The translations under genes and the position numbers were made by a program. 61,376 bases of DNA from Bacilli bacterium. Lineage in GTDB: Bacteria; Bacillota_I; Bacilli_A; RF39; UBA660. Shown in pieces: positions 7,999 through 15,644 of this stretch. Below the pieces are notes generated by a model. It worked only from the letters and a program-made list of their open reading frames with translations, was not told the origin of the DNA and did not search any database. The stretch spans positions 86,150 to 147,525 of the forward strand of contig JAFRVB010000005.1 in NCBI GenBank assembly GCA_017441845.1. The letters are read 5' to 3'. Position 1 is the first letter of the stretch; the number at the start of each line of letters is the position of its first letter.

Positions 7999-9198
7999 AT
8001 GACTAAGATTATTGAGACGGATTTAAAACTTCAAAATGGATATAAAGTTCATGTTAATGATAGTTATTTAGATACATATAAAGATGATATCTTGTCTTTT
8101 TTAGATGGTTTAGATGAATTTAAAACTTTAGATTTTGCGAAGAATATAATGATGGGTCAAGAAATCAAAGCTAATAATACTATTGAAGGTATAGTAGATG
8201 ATCTATCTATTATTGATGAGGTTATTAAAACTAAGGAAGATTTATCTTCTGAAGAGAGAAAAAGAATTATTAATTTATATCATGGATATGAATATATATT
8301 AAAACATAGAAGTATTGATAGAGAATCTATTGCGGATCTTTATGCTTTATTAAGTAATGGATTATTAGATGAATATAATTTAAAAAATACTTCTCGTTAT
8401 CATAGAGAAGCGCCTGTTTATATTCAAAGAAATTCTAGAATCGAAGGTTGTCCTTATACTGATAATATGTCTAGATACTTCTATGATCCAATGTTTGATT
8501 TTAATAGGAATGCTTTTCATGGTATAAAAGTAGATGAAATAGATGAATATATGAAATTATTAATAGATTATGTTAATAATGATAAAGATAAGAATAGTAT
8601 AGATAGTTTTATTAAGTCTCAGATAATTCACTTTTATTTTGTTTATATTCATCCATATATGGATGTTAATGGAAGAACATCTAGAACTATAGCGATGTGG
8701 TATTTATTAAATAAAGAAGAATTTCCATATATTATCTTTAATGAGGCTATTGCGTTCAATAAGGGTTATGAAGATAATATTATGAAGAGTAGAGATAGAG
8801 GAGATTTAACTTTATTCTTAAAATATATGATGATTAGTGTTCAAAAAGAGTTGGAAAAACATTATTTAATTAATAATATTAGTTCTAATTATGGAGAATA
8901 TATGAATAAAGAATTAAAACAACTTATTCAATATATTATATCTATGAAAGGTACTATTACTATTAAAGATATTACTACTTTTTATAATAGTTATAATAGT
9001 AAAAAATCTCCAATAAAATTATATGAAGAGATGATTAAACCTTTATTAGATGAAAATGTATTAGTAAAGGGAAAAGATACTAAAAAATATATTGATGGGG
9101 ATATCAAGAATTCTTTTATTTATTTGAATGATGATTTAATAGATGTTGATGAAAAGAAATTTAAATATTTAAAACTAGAAAGATTTCATAATAAATAG
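7999..9198 (+). CDS. Fic-family protein (probable AMP transferase)
   Basis: Fic enzymes usually transfer AMP to a hydroxyl side chain of a target protein. The 399-residue product carries the active loop at 218-226, HPYMDVNGR followed by TSR, close to the consensus HPFxDGNGRxxR with Val in place of the usual Gly or Ala. An upstream ANNTIEGIVDD segment around residue 58 resembles the auto-inhibitory helix (consensus SxxxEG), with the Ser position replaced. A winged-helix-like C-terminal part follows residue 300. It is cytoplasmic, alone on its transcript, and next to the putative secreted-effector cluster. Target unknown. Confidence 0.85.
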   Translation: MTKIIETDLKLQNGYKVHVNDSYLDTYKDDILSFLDGLDEFKTLDFAKNIMMGQEIKANNTIEGIVDDLSIIDEVIKTKEDLSSEERKRIINLYHGYEYILKHRSIDRESIADLYALLSNGLLDEYNLKNTSRYHREAPVYIQRNSRIEGCPYTDNMSRYFYDPMFDFNRNAFHGIKVDEIDEYMKLLIDYVNNDKDKNSIDSFIKSQIIHFYFVYIHPYMDVNGRTSRTIAMWYLLNKEEFPYIIFNEAIAFNKGYEDNIMKSRDRGDLTLFLKYMMISVQKELEKHYLINNISSNYGEYMNKELKQLIQYIISMKGTITIKDITTFYNSYNSKKSPIKLYEEMIKPLLDENVLVKGKDTKKYIDGDIKNSFIYLNDDLIDVDEKKFKYLKLERFHNK

Positions 9199-9205
9199 AT
9201 ATATA

Positions 9206-9214
9206 TGATATAAT
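9206..9214 (+). promoter_or_regulatory. Extended -10 promoter of first C39-like gene
   Basis: TGATATAAT, followed by a perfect Shine-Dalgarno AAGGAGGT at 9225-9232. Confidence 0.65.
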
Positions 9215-9238
9215 TTATTATAGTAAGGAGGTAATCCT

Positions 9239-10015
9239 ATGGGATTTTCTGCTACAAGAATAGATGTAAAAACACCTGAAGCTAATAATTATGTAAATGA
9301 TTATAATGCTACTTTTGATGCTGATAATACTGTTAAGTCTGTTGAGGTTGAAAGTGTTGATTTTAGTAAAGAAGTTGAAAAAGTAGAAGATGTAGAATTA
9401 GCACAACAACCTAAAGTAGAAGAAGTGAAAGTAGAAGAAGTATCTTCATCATTTGAGAAACCTGATATTAAAGAAATAATAGATAATGCTTCTAAAGAAG
9501 TAGATACTAAATATGATGAAAAACCAAGTTCTAATTTAAAAGAACATAAATTTGTTAATTATTATCAAGGTGATTATAATAATCCTTATAGTGAAGGTAC
9601 TATCGCAACATCTGGTTGTGGACCTACGTCTGCAGCTATGGCTCTTACTTATATTACCGGTAAAGAAGTTAGTCCTGTTGAGACTGCTGAATTTGGTAAT
9701 GGTGATTATACTTGTTCAGAGGGAACATATTGGACTTATTTTGGAGATGTATCTGCTAAATATGGAGTTAAATGTAATGAAGAACATGTTTCAGCTGATA
9801 ATATTAAAAAAGGTCTAAGTGATGGAAAACCTGTTATTATTTCGATGGGACCTGGACACTTTACTTCTGCAGGACATTTTATTGTTCTTAGATCAATAGA
9901 TGGTGATGGTAATGTCAAGGTTGCTGATCCTGCTAGCAAAGAAAGATCAAGTGAAACTTGGAGTTTAGATACGATTGTATCTGAAGGAAAAGAGATTTGG
10001 ACATTTAATCTATAA
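9239..10015 (+). CDS. MGFS-head protein with C39-like cysteine peptidase domain
   Basis: A 258-residue protein without signal peptide or membrane segment. Residues 1-50 are the MGFS head also seen in the genes at 10072 and 12241 (MGFSxxxIdV, then P, then DyN, then VExES). An acidic Val/Glu-rich linker runs to about 100. Residues 105-257 are a C39-type papain-like domain: Cys127 in SGCGPTSAAM, His213 in AGHFIVLR, Asp230 in VADP. The same domain, roughly 80% identical by eye, sits behind a WXG-type head at 12933. The context suggests export by a type VII-like route and a wall or peptide substrate. Strong Shine-Dalgarno; own promoter and terminator. Confidence 0.8.
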   Translation: MGFSATRIDVKTPEANNYVNDYNATFDADNTVKSVEVESVDFSKEVEKVEDVELAQQPKVEEVKVEEVSSSFEKPDIKEIIDNASKEVDTKYDEKPSSNLKEHKFVNYYQGDYNNPYSEGTIATSGCGPTSAAMALTYITGKEVSPVETAEFGNGDYTCSEGTYWTYFGDVSAKYGVKCNEEHVSADNIKKGLSDGKPVIISMGPGHFTSAGHFIVLRSIDGDGNVKVADPASKERSSETWSLDTIVSEGKEIWTFNL

Positions 10016-10043
10016 AACTATTAGTCTAACTAATAGTTTTTTT
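10014..10043 (+). terminator. Intrinsic terminator
   Basis: AAAACTATTAG (10014-10024) with CTAATAGTTTT (10030-10040), loop TCTAA, then T run. Confidence 0.9.
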
Positions 10044-10044
10044 A

Positions 10045-10053
10045 TGATATAAT
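10045..10053 (+). promoter_or_regulatory. Extended -10 promoter
   Basis: TGATATAAT, 18 bases before ATG 10072. Confidence 0.65.
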
Positions 10054-10071
10054 TGAATTGGAGATGATGAT

Positions 10072-11577
10072 ATGGGATTCAGCAGTAAAAAGATAGAAGT
10101 AAATATACCTAGCTTAGATGAATTAGTAAGTGATGTTGCTAATGGGTTAGAAGAAAAGATAGAAGATGTTAAAAATGAAGTAGAATCCATTGATTTATCT
10201 GATGTATCTACTAAAGCAGGTATTTTTGGAGATAAATATTATGGTCATAAAGATTATGAAACATTAGAAGATTTAGATTTAAAAAGAAAAAAGAATTTAG
10301 ATGATATAGATAAATTTGTTAATTTAGAAAAACTAGACTTACAAAATTGTGATTTGAAAGATTCATCTGATTTAAAATCTATTCCTGATACGATAGAGAG
10401 TATTAAATTTACTAATTGTGAAATAGATGATTATTCTTATTTAAATAATAAAAGAAATCTTAATAAAATAGTTATTTATTGTGCTGATACTGGTATTAAT
10501 TTAAGTCAATTTCAAAATAGAAATCTTGATACATTAGTAATAGATGGTTGTAGGGGTAGTATTACTGGAGATTTAAGTAATATGCCAGGTTTAGAAACTA
10601 TTAATATTAGTAATACTAATATAACTGATTTAGATTTTATGAGAAATAATCATAATGTTAAAGAAGTATATTTGGATAGTAATTTATTAACAGATATTTC
10701 TTCTTTATATGATTCTGATATTGAGAAGTTATCTATTGAAAATAATTCTATTCAAGAATTAGATATTAGCAGATTTCCTAAATTAAAAGAATTGAATGTT
10801 TCAGATAATTATGCATTATATACAAGTGAATTATTAGCGGCTTGTAAAGCTAGAGGAATTGAAGTTGATATTGATCATGATGATGTTAAAATGATGAATG
10901 AAGTTAGAGATATAATTGATGATTTACATTTAGAAGGAAAGAGTCAATTAGAAAAAGAAGCTATTATTTATGATTATCTTATGAATCATATGGAATATAA
11001 TAGAAAATTAGAAGTAGAAAGTAATATGGAACCACTTAAATGTGCTTTAGATGGGGAAGGTGTATGTATTAGTTATGCTGTTTTCTTTAAAGCACTATGT
11101 AATGCTGCTGGAATAAACTCTTATTTAGATTTGGGTTATGCAAAACAAGGTGTTGTAATACCTGGTGGTCTTCATGCTTGGAATTTAATAGAAATAGAAG
11201 GACAATACTATCTATGTGATCCAACTTGGAGTGATAAAATGAGAGATAGTACACTTACTTTTTATGGCGTAAAAAAACTATGGAGTCATTTCTTTTCAGA
11301 TAGTGATTTACCACCAGAAGATCAATTCTATAATGTATATGGGAAAGATGCTAAAAAGTTTATGAAACAACATAGAGAAACAGCTAATGATGTTAAAAAA
11401 GATGAAATATATAAAGATGAGGAAGCTCTAAATATTGTTAGTGTTGATACATCTGATACAATTGGACAAAAACTTGCTGTTGATACAGCAGTTGTAGCTA
11501 CTGAACCATTTTCTTCTGGTATTAAGAAGATATCAAATGAATTAGTAGAAAAATTACAAATTAGTTATAGAGATTAA
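10072..11577 (+). CDS. MGFS-head protein with leucine-rich repeats and transglutaminase-like domain
   Basis: A 501-residue protein with three parts. Residues 1-45 are the MGFS head (MGFSSKKIEVNIP). Residues about 80-250 are irregular leucine-rich repeats (LEKLDLQNC, LETINISNTNITDL, VKEVYLDSNLLTDI, LKELNVSDN). Residues about 280-400 are a transglutaminase-like papain-fold domain with Cys332 in GEGVCISYA, His368 in LHAWN and Asp383 in CDPTW, a complete C-H-D triad. The tail is helical. No signal peptide. LRR plus transglutaminase-like fusions are often surface proteins, so export through the same route as its neighbours is likely, but is inference. Own promoter; convergent with the next gene. 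Confidence 0.8.
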   Translation: MGFSSKKIEVNIPSLDELVSDVANGLEEKIEDVKNEVESIDLSDVSTKAGIFGDKYYGHKDYETLEDLDLKRKKNLDDIDKFVNLEKLDLQNCDLKDSSDLKSIPDTIESIKFTNCEIDDYSYLNNKRNLNKIVIYCADTGINLSQFQNRNLDTLVIDGCRGSITGDLSNMPGLETINISNTNITDLDFMRNNHNVKEVYLDSNLLTDISSLYDSDIEKLSIENNSIQELDISRFPKLKELNVSDNYALYTSELLAACKARGIEVDIDHDDVKMMNEVRDIIDDLHLEGKSQLEKEAIIYDYLMNHMEYNRKLEVESNMEPLKCALDGEGVCISYAVFFKALCNAAGINSYLDLGYAKQGVVIPGGLHAWNLIEIEGQYYLCDPTWSDKMRDSTLTFYGVKKLWSHFFSDSDLPPEDQFYNVYGKDAKKFMKQHRETANDVKKDEIYKDEEALNIVSVDTSDTIGQKLAVDTAVVATEPFSSGIKKISNELVEKLQISYRD

Positions 11578-11605
11578 AAAACTATTGGATTTCCAATAGT
11601 TTTAA
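11577..11605. terminator. Bidirectional terminator
   Basis: AACTATTGG (11580-11588) with CCAATAGTT (11593-11601) flanked by A and T runs, serving both convergent genes. Confidence 0.85.
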
Positions 11606-12117
11606 TTTTCTTTAATATTTGTAATTATTTCAGATAACATGTTGAATAATGATTCATTTAAGTTGTTATCTTGTTCTACACTCATTTTATTATCTAATGT
11701 GATAGGTGGTGTTGAAACAGTTATTTGATAAAACATATTATTTTTATCTACTATGTAAGCATTCATTTGTTTAATGATTACATTATTAATAATATTATTT
11801 TGAACATACACTTTTATATCATTAATATTTTTATACCATAGGAGATTCTTTTCTGGAGAAAGAAAATCATTCTTTTTCATTTCTTCTATAGTTTCTTTAA
11901 TAACATTATTTAAGTGAGAATCATAATCTCCTTGTAATTCTTTATCTTTTATGAATTGTTCCATAAAGTTATCTGGGTTTTTTGCGATAAATATAATGTT
12001 TGGATGATCAGTTTCTATTATTTCAAATTCATTTAATAATGGGATTGATAAACTAGTAGAGTTAATATTTTCATTTAACTCTTTAACCATTTCTAATATT
12101 TTTTCATTATCATTCAT
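11602..12117 (-). CDS. Hypothetical 171-residue protein inside the secretion cluster
   Basis: Not recognised. A soluble acidic protein without signal peptide, with an N-terminal helix (NEKILEMVKELNENINS), a central helical part and a C-terminal beta stretch (NAYIVDKNNMFYQITVSTPP) then a last helix. The domain pattern is like small alpha/beta chaperone or immunity-type proteins, without a match I can name. It is the only minus-strand gene of the 9-16 kb cluster, has its own good promoter, and could be an immunity protein, chaperone or regulator for the exported enzymes. AGGTGAT precedes its ATG. Confidence 0.65.
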   Translation of the reverse strand: MNDNEKILEMVKELNENINSTSLSIPLLNEFEIIETDHPNIIFIAKNPDNFMEQFIKDKELQGDYDSHLNNVIKETIEEMKKNDFLSPEKNLLWYKNINDIKVYVQNNIINNVIIKQMNAYIVDKNNMFYQITVSTPPITLDNKMSVEQDNNLNESLFNMLSEIITNIKEN

Positions 12118-12133
12118 ATTATCACCTAGTGTA

Positions 12134-12162
12134 ATTATATACTAAAATAGTTGTAAAATCAA
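12134..12162 (-). promoter_or_regulatory. Promoter with -35 and -10 for minus-strand gene
   Basis: On the minus strand TTGATT (12162-12157), 17-base spacer, TATAAT (12139-12134), 17 bases from the ATG. Confidence 0.7.
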
Positions 12163-12193
12163 AAGTATTTTTATTTATTTTAATATTTCTTTA

Positions 12194-12202
12194 TGTTATA
12201 AT
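12194..12202 (+). promoter_or_regulatory. Extended -10 promoter
   Basis: TGTTATAAT ahead of AGGGAGGT (12228-12235) and ATG 12241. Confidence 0.65.
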
Positions 12203-12240
12203 TAATGTGGAAATATACTACTAAAATAGGGAGGTTTATT

Positions 12241-12906
12241 ATGGGATTTAGTTCAAAACCAATTGATGTAGAACAACCAAAATTGAATAATTTATTGAAT
12301 GATTATAATTCTAATTTGGCTGGTTCTGGCAAGGTTAATAGAGTTGAAACTGAAAGTATGGATATGGATGCGAGAGTTAATGAAACTACTCCTGAGCTTG
12401 AACCTTTGAGTTCGGTTGAAATACCACCTGAAATACAACAAACAGGATATACTGTTTCAGGATATGGTGAAGATGGTGCGGTTTTACCTAGTATGAATAC
12501 TGTTGCGTTTACAGAAGGATCTAATCAAAAAGAATTACATGAGATGTGGGTAAATGAAGGAGCATCATATAAAAATGATATTGCGACTATGAATGTTAAT
12601 GGTGAAGATAGATATCTAATTGTAACTTCAGATACTTTTGGTAGTGTTGGAGATATGGTTACACTTGAACTTGGTAATGGTGAAAAAATAGATTGTGTTA
12701 TTGCGGATACTAAAGGTTCTGGTGGAGTTAATTTTTCTAAATATGGAGATGCTTATGGAGACCAAGTTAACGTTGTACAATTTGAAGTAAATATTGGTAA
12801 GTTTAATGCTTCTGGTAATCCAACTACTGAAAGTTGGAACTTAGAATGGGATAGTAATAGTCCTGTTGTTAATATTAAAAATTATGGATCAATTTTAAAT
12901 AAATAA
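12241..12906 (+). CDS. MGFS-head protein with VGD/CVI beta domain
   Basis: A 221-residue protein. Residues 1-50 are the MGFS head (MGFSSKPIDVEQP, NDYN, VETES). The second half contains SVGDMVTLELGNGEKIDCVIADT and ends VVNIKNYGSIL. This half resembles the C-terminus of the protein at 13861 (KVGDKLTITSTSGETINCVIGST, then NVANIQN), so the two share a domain. The pattern is like double-psi beta-barrel (RlpA/3D-type) wall domains, which is an inference without a search. No signal peptide. ATG 12241 is chosen because AGGGAGGT lies just before it and alignment of the head starts there. It heads the probable operon 12241-15241. Confidence 0.75.
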   Translation: MGFSSKPIDVEQPKLNNLLNDYNSNLAGSGKVNRVETESMDMDARVNETTPELEPLSSVEIPPEIQQTGYTVSGYGEDGAVLPSMNTVAFTEGSNQKELHEMWVNEGASYKNDIATMNVNGEDRYLIVTSDTFGSVGDMVTLELGNGEKIDCVIADTKGSGGVNFSKYGDAYGDQVNVVQFEVNIGKFNASGNPTTESWNLEWDSNSPVVNIKNYGSILNK

Positions 12907-12932
12907 TAGTTAAGAATAATATAGGAGGATGT

Positions 12933-13841
12933 ATGGTAAGTAGTAGTAAAGTAAATTCTGATTGTAGTACCATAACTAGTACATTAAGTAAATATACGAC
13001 TGCTGTATCTGGTCTTTCCGGTGATTGGAAAGGTGCTTCATATGACAATTTATCATCTAAAGCTGCAGAATTTATTGCTGATGCTCAAGGTAAGATTAGC
13101 AAGAGTATGGAAGCATTTGCTACTGCATGTGATGAATATGAAAAGTATCTTGAAAAAAAACAAGAATTAAAAGATCTTCAATCAAAATTGAGTGATGCTA
13201 AAAATAAAGATTCTGAAGAGAATGATATGTCCTCTACAATAAGACATTATCAAAGTAAGATTAGTGATAAAAAAGAAGAAATTGAAACTTTAAAGAAACA
13301 AATAAAATCACATTTGTCTACCGCTAGTGGATCTAAAGTTAAAGGTGCTAATCCACAAATGACTGTAGCTGGACATGCTTTTGTTAATTATTATCAGTTT
13401 GATTATAATAATCCATACAGTCAAGGTACAATCGCGACATCTGGTTGTGGACCTACGTCTGCGGCTATGGCTCTTACTTATATTACTGGTAAAGAAATTA
13501 CACCTGTTGAGACAGCTGAATTTGGTAATGGTACTTATACATGTTCTCAAGGAACATATTGGTCATACTTTGGAGCTGTATCTGAAAAGTATGGAGTTAA
13601 ATGTAATCAAGAATCAGTATCTTCTGATAATATAAAAAATGGATTTAAAAATGGTAAACCTGTTATTATATCTATGGGTCCAGGACACTTTACTTCTGCA
13701 GGACACTTCATAGTTCTTAGAGGTATGGATAGTAATGGTAAAGTTATTGTTGCAGATCCTAATAGTAAAGAAAAGTCAAACCAAACTTGGGATATGGATA
13801 CAATCGTAGCGGAAGGAAAACAAATTTGGACTTTCCAATAA
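12933..13841 (+). CDS. WXG-type head fused to C39-like cysteine peptidase
   Basis: A 302-residue protein. Residues 1-75 look like a WXG100 helical hairpin with the turn motif DWKGASYDN (Trp32-Lys-Gly34). Residues about 70-125 are a charged coiled coil. Residues 150-302 are the same C39-type domain as in the gene at 9239, with Cys172, His258 and Asp275. WXG100-fold heads target proteins to ESX/type VII systems, so this is a likely exported peptidase. ATG 12933 has AGGAGG only 4 bases upstream, unusually close, but no better in-frame start exists. It is 26 bases downstream of the previous gene. Confidence 0.8.
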   Translation: MVSSSKVNSDCSTITSTLSKYTTAVSGLSGDWKGASYDNLSSKAAEFIADAQGKISKSMEAFATACDEYEKYLEKKQELKDLQSKLSDAKNKDSEENDMSSTIRHYQSKISDKKEEIETLKKQIKSHLSTASGSKVKGANPQMTVAGHAFVNYYQFDYNNPYSQGTIATSGCGPTSAAMALTYITGKEITPVETAEFGNGTYTCSQGTYWSYFGAVSEKYGVKCNQESVSSDNIKNGFKNGKPVIISMGPGHFTSAGHFIVLRGMDSNGKVIVADPNSKEKSNQTWDMDTIVAEGKQIWTFQ

Positions 13842-13860
13842 AAAAAGTGGGTGAATATAA

Positions 13861-14949
13861 ATGGCAATATTTAAAATGAATACTGAAAGTTTAACTTCAG
13901 CATCTAGCACTATTAATAGTGAAGCTAATAAAGTTAGTGAAGTTGCTGATAGTATAAGTGGTTATGATGTTAGTTGTGAGGATGATTTTGATTTTGCAGG
14001 TGCTAAATCAGTTTTAGCTGCTAATGCTGATGCTTGTTATAACAAAGTGTTGAATACAGCTAAATTAATTGATAAATGCGCTGAAAGTCATATGGATTTA
14101 CAAAACCAATTGGCTAATATGCCTGATCCAGCTGCAGAAGAAGCTAGCGAGACACCAGAGGAAGAAACTACAACTACTGCACCAACTACTTCAGGTCCAA
14201 GTTATTCAGGACCAAGTTATTCGGGTCCAAGTAGTTCTGGAAGATCTCATTTCGGATCAAAATCTTCTGGTACTTCTCATCATGAAGAGCCTGTCACAAA
14301 AGAACCAACTACAGCTACTACAACAACACCTGTTACAGCAATACCTTCAGTTAATGAAGAAGGTCAAACTTATGTTGATACACTTGTTTCTGATGATGAG
14401 GTTGATGATGATTTAGATCAAGTAGTAGAAGAAACTCCTACAACTACTGAACCAACAGAAACTACTACTGAAACACCAACAACTACAGAACAAGATACTA
14501 ATCAAACAATAAATGTAAGTGAAGCACCAACTACTGTTGGAGAAGAATCTGCTAAAGTGTTTATGGATGATGATTTCTCTTATGATGCTAATGGTTATGC
14601 TAAATTAGGAGATAATTATGTTATATCTTGTAATGAATCTCTAGGAAAAGTCGGAGATAAATTAACTATAACTTCTACTAGTGGAGAAACAATAAATTGT
14701 GTTATTGGAAGTACTACTAGTTCAAATGATATAAGTATGATTGTAGATAAAACAGTTTATTCACCAACTACTGGTACTACAGCAATAAACTTTAATAATA
14801 ATGTTGCTAATATTCAAAATGAAGGACAATCTAGTTTATTAACACCTATGGTACCTGGTGGAACATCTACAACATTAAATGATAAAGATAATTTAGAAGA
14901 TGTGATTGTTGTTCCTGAAGAGAACAATACACAAACAGATGGGAGTTGA
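13861..14949 (+). CDS. WXG-like head, Thr/Ser/Pro-rich linker and VGD/CVI beta domain
   Basis: A 362-residue protein. Residues 1-85 form an Ala/Ser-rich two-helix region with the shape of WXG100 proteins but without Trp at the turn (DFDFAGAKS). Residues 90-230 are a low-complexity linker with repeated SGPSYSGPS and TTTTET runs, typical of an extracellular wall-spanning spacer. Residues about 245-330 hold the beta domain shared with the gene at 12241 (KVGDKLTI, GETINCVIGS). No signal peptide is seen, consistent with a type VII-like route. GTGGGTG precedes the ATG; the stop overlaps the next gene's Shine-Dalgarno. Confidence 0.75.
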   Translation: MAIFKMNTESLTSASSTINSEANKVSEVADSISGYDVSCEDDFDFAGAKSVLAANADACYNKVLNTAKLIDKCAESHMDLQNQLANMPDPAAEEASETPEEETTTTAPTTSGPSYSGPSYSGPSSSGRSHFGSKSSGTSHHEEPVTKEPTTATTTTPVTAIPSVNEEGQTYVDTLVSDDEVDDDLDQVVEETPTTTEPTETTTETPTTTEQDTNQTINVSEAPTTVGEESAKVFMDDDFSYDANGYAKLGDNYVISCNESLGKVGDKLTITSTSGETINCVIGSTTSSNDISMIVDKTVYSPTTGTTAINFNNNVANIQNEGQSSLLTPMVPGGTSTTLNDKDNLEDVIVVPEENNTQTDGS

Positions 14950-14953
14950 TTAA

Positions 14954-15241
14954 ATGGCTGAATTAGTATGTGATTTTGAAGCGGTGAAAAAAGCAGGAAA
15001 TGATTTAATAAAAGCTTCTGGTGATTATGACAAAGCTATTAGTACTTTTTCATCTGGAATTGATAGTGATTTAGCTGGATGGGAAAGTGCATCAAAATCT
15101 GTCTTTAATAGTCAAAAAGAAGCACAAGTTGTAGCATCTAAAGCAGCTTCTGCTCAAACAAAGGCTGTAGGTGAATACATTAAAGGTTGCGCTGAAGCTA
15201 TTGAAGAATTAGACGAAGAATTAGCGTCTGCAGGCATTTAA
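14954..15241 (+). CDS. WXG100-like protein (WES variant)
   Basis: A 95-residue all-helical protein with the turn at Trp43-Glu-Ser45 (AGWESASKS) flanked by Ala/Ser-rich helices, the size and plan of WXG100 proteins, with Ser replacing the Gly of WxG. Starts 4 bases after the preceding stop; GGGAG at 14941-14945 lies inside the upstream gene, so translation is coupled. Probably a secreted partner or chaperone-like dimer subunit for the larger proteins upstream. Confidence 0.75.
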   Translation: MAELVCDFEAVKKAGNDLIKASGDYDKAISTFSSGIDSDLAGWESASKSVFNSQKEAQVVASKAASAQTKAVGEYIKGCAEAIEELDEELASAGI

Positions 15242-15268
15242 GTGTAAAATTTTTGTCATATTTTACAC
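15242..15268 (+). other. Perfect 9-base inverted repeat without U-tract
   Basis: GTGTAAAAT (15242-15250) and ATTTTACAC (15260-15268) around a 9-base loop, just after the WES gene stop and upstream of the next promoter. No T run follows the 3' arm, so it is not a standard terminator; it could be an RNA end-stabilising hairpin, a processing site or an operator. Confidence 0.5.
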
Positions 15269-15294
15269 AGTTTGATGAATGTTTATGAGATAAA

Positions 15295-15303
15295 TGATAT
15301 AAT
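15295..15303 (+). promoter_or_regulatory. Extended -10 promoter of WXG100 pair
   Basis: TGATATAAT followed by TAGGAGGT at 15313-15320 and ATG 15327. Confidence 0.65.
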
Positions 15304-15326
15304 TTTTTTAGATAGGAGGTAAAGTT

Positions 15327-15632
15327 ATGTCAGGTGGTTTAAAAGTAAATACCGGATCAATGAATACTAATGGTAGAGATACTGTTTCTTCTGCCGAAAA
15401 TCTTGCTAGTGAACTATCTAGCTTAAAAAGCAACATGGAAAATTTAATGACTATTTGGAGAGGAAAATCTGCTAATGATTTTAATGAGGCTTATGAACAA
15501 CAAAATCAAAATTTCCAAGCATTTCAACAATTATTAAATGAATTAGGAGAAAAGATTAGTGCTGCTGCTAAAAATCTTAATCAAACAGAGGAAGATAACG
15601 CTAGAGCAGGATCTAACTTATTCGGTAATTAG
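15327..15632 (+). CDS. WXG100-family protein (EsxA/YukE-like)
   Basis: A 101-residue canonical WXG100 protein: two helices joined at Trp44-Arg-Gly46 (TIWRGKSANDF), with no signal peptide. Such proteins are small dimeric substrates of ESX/type VII secretion and are needed for export of larger cargo. Strong Shine-Dalgarno and own promoter. The next gene begins 12 bases downstream, giving a typical pair. No EssC-type ATPase is present in the window, so the machinery must lie elsewhere if the system is complete. Confidence 0.88.
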   Translation: MSGGLKVNTGSMNTNGRDTVSSAENLASELSSLKSNMENLMTIWRGKSANDFNEAYEQQNQNFQAFQQLLNELGEKISAAAKNLNQTEEDNARAGSNLFGN

Positions 15633-15644
15633 GAGGGTATTTAA

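Noticed and set aside
9552-13635. Hydrophobic +1-frame ORFs inside the C39 genes
   Set aside because: Both copies show the same shadow frame because the DNA is duplicated; Leu/Ile-rich content is what AT-rich shifted frames give.
9236-13841. C39 domains as bacteriocin leader peptidases
   Set aside because: Those are fused to ABC transporters. Here there is no transporter domain, no double-glycine leader peptide gene nearby, and the heads point to another route.
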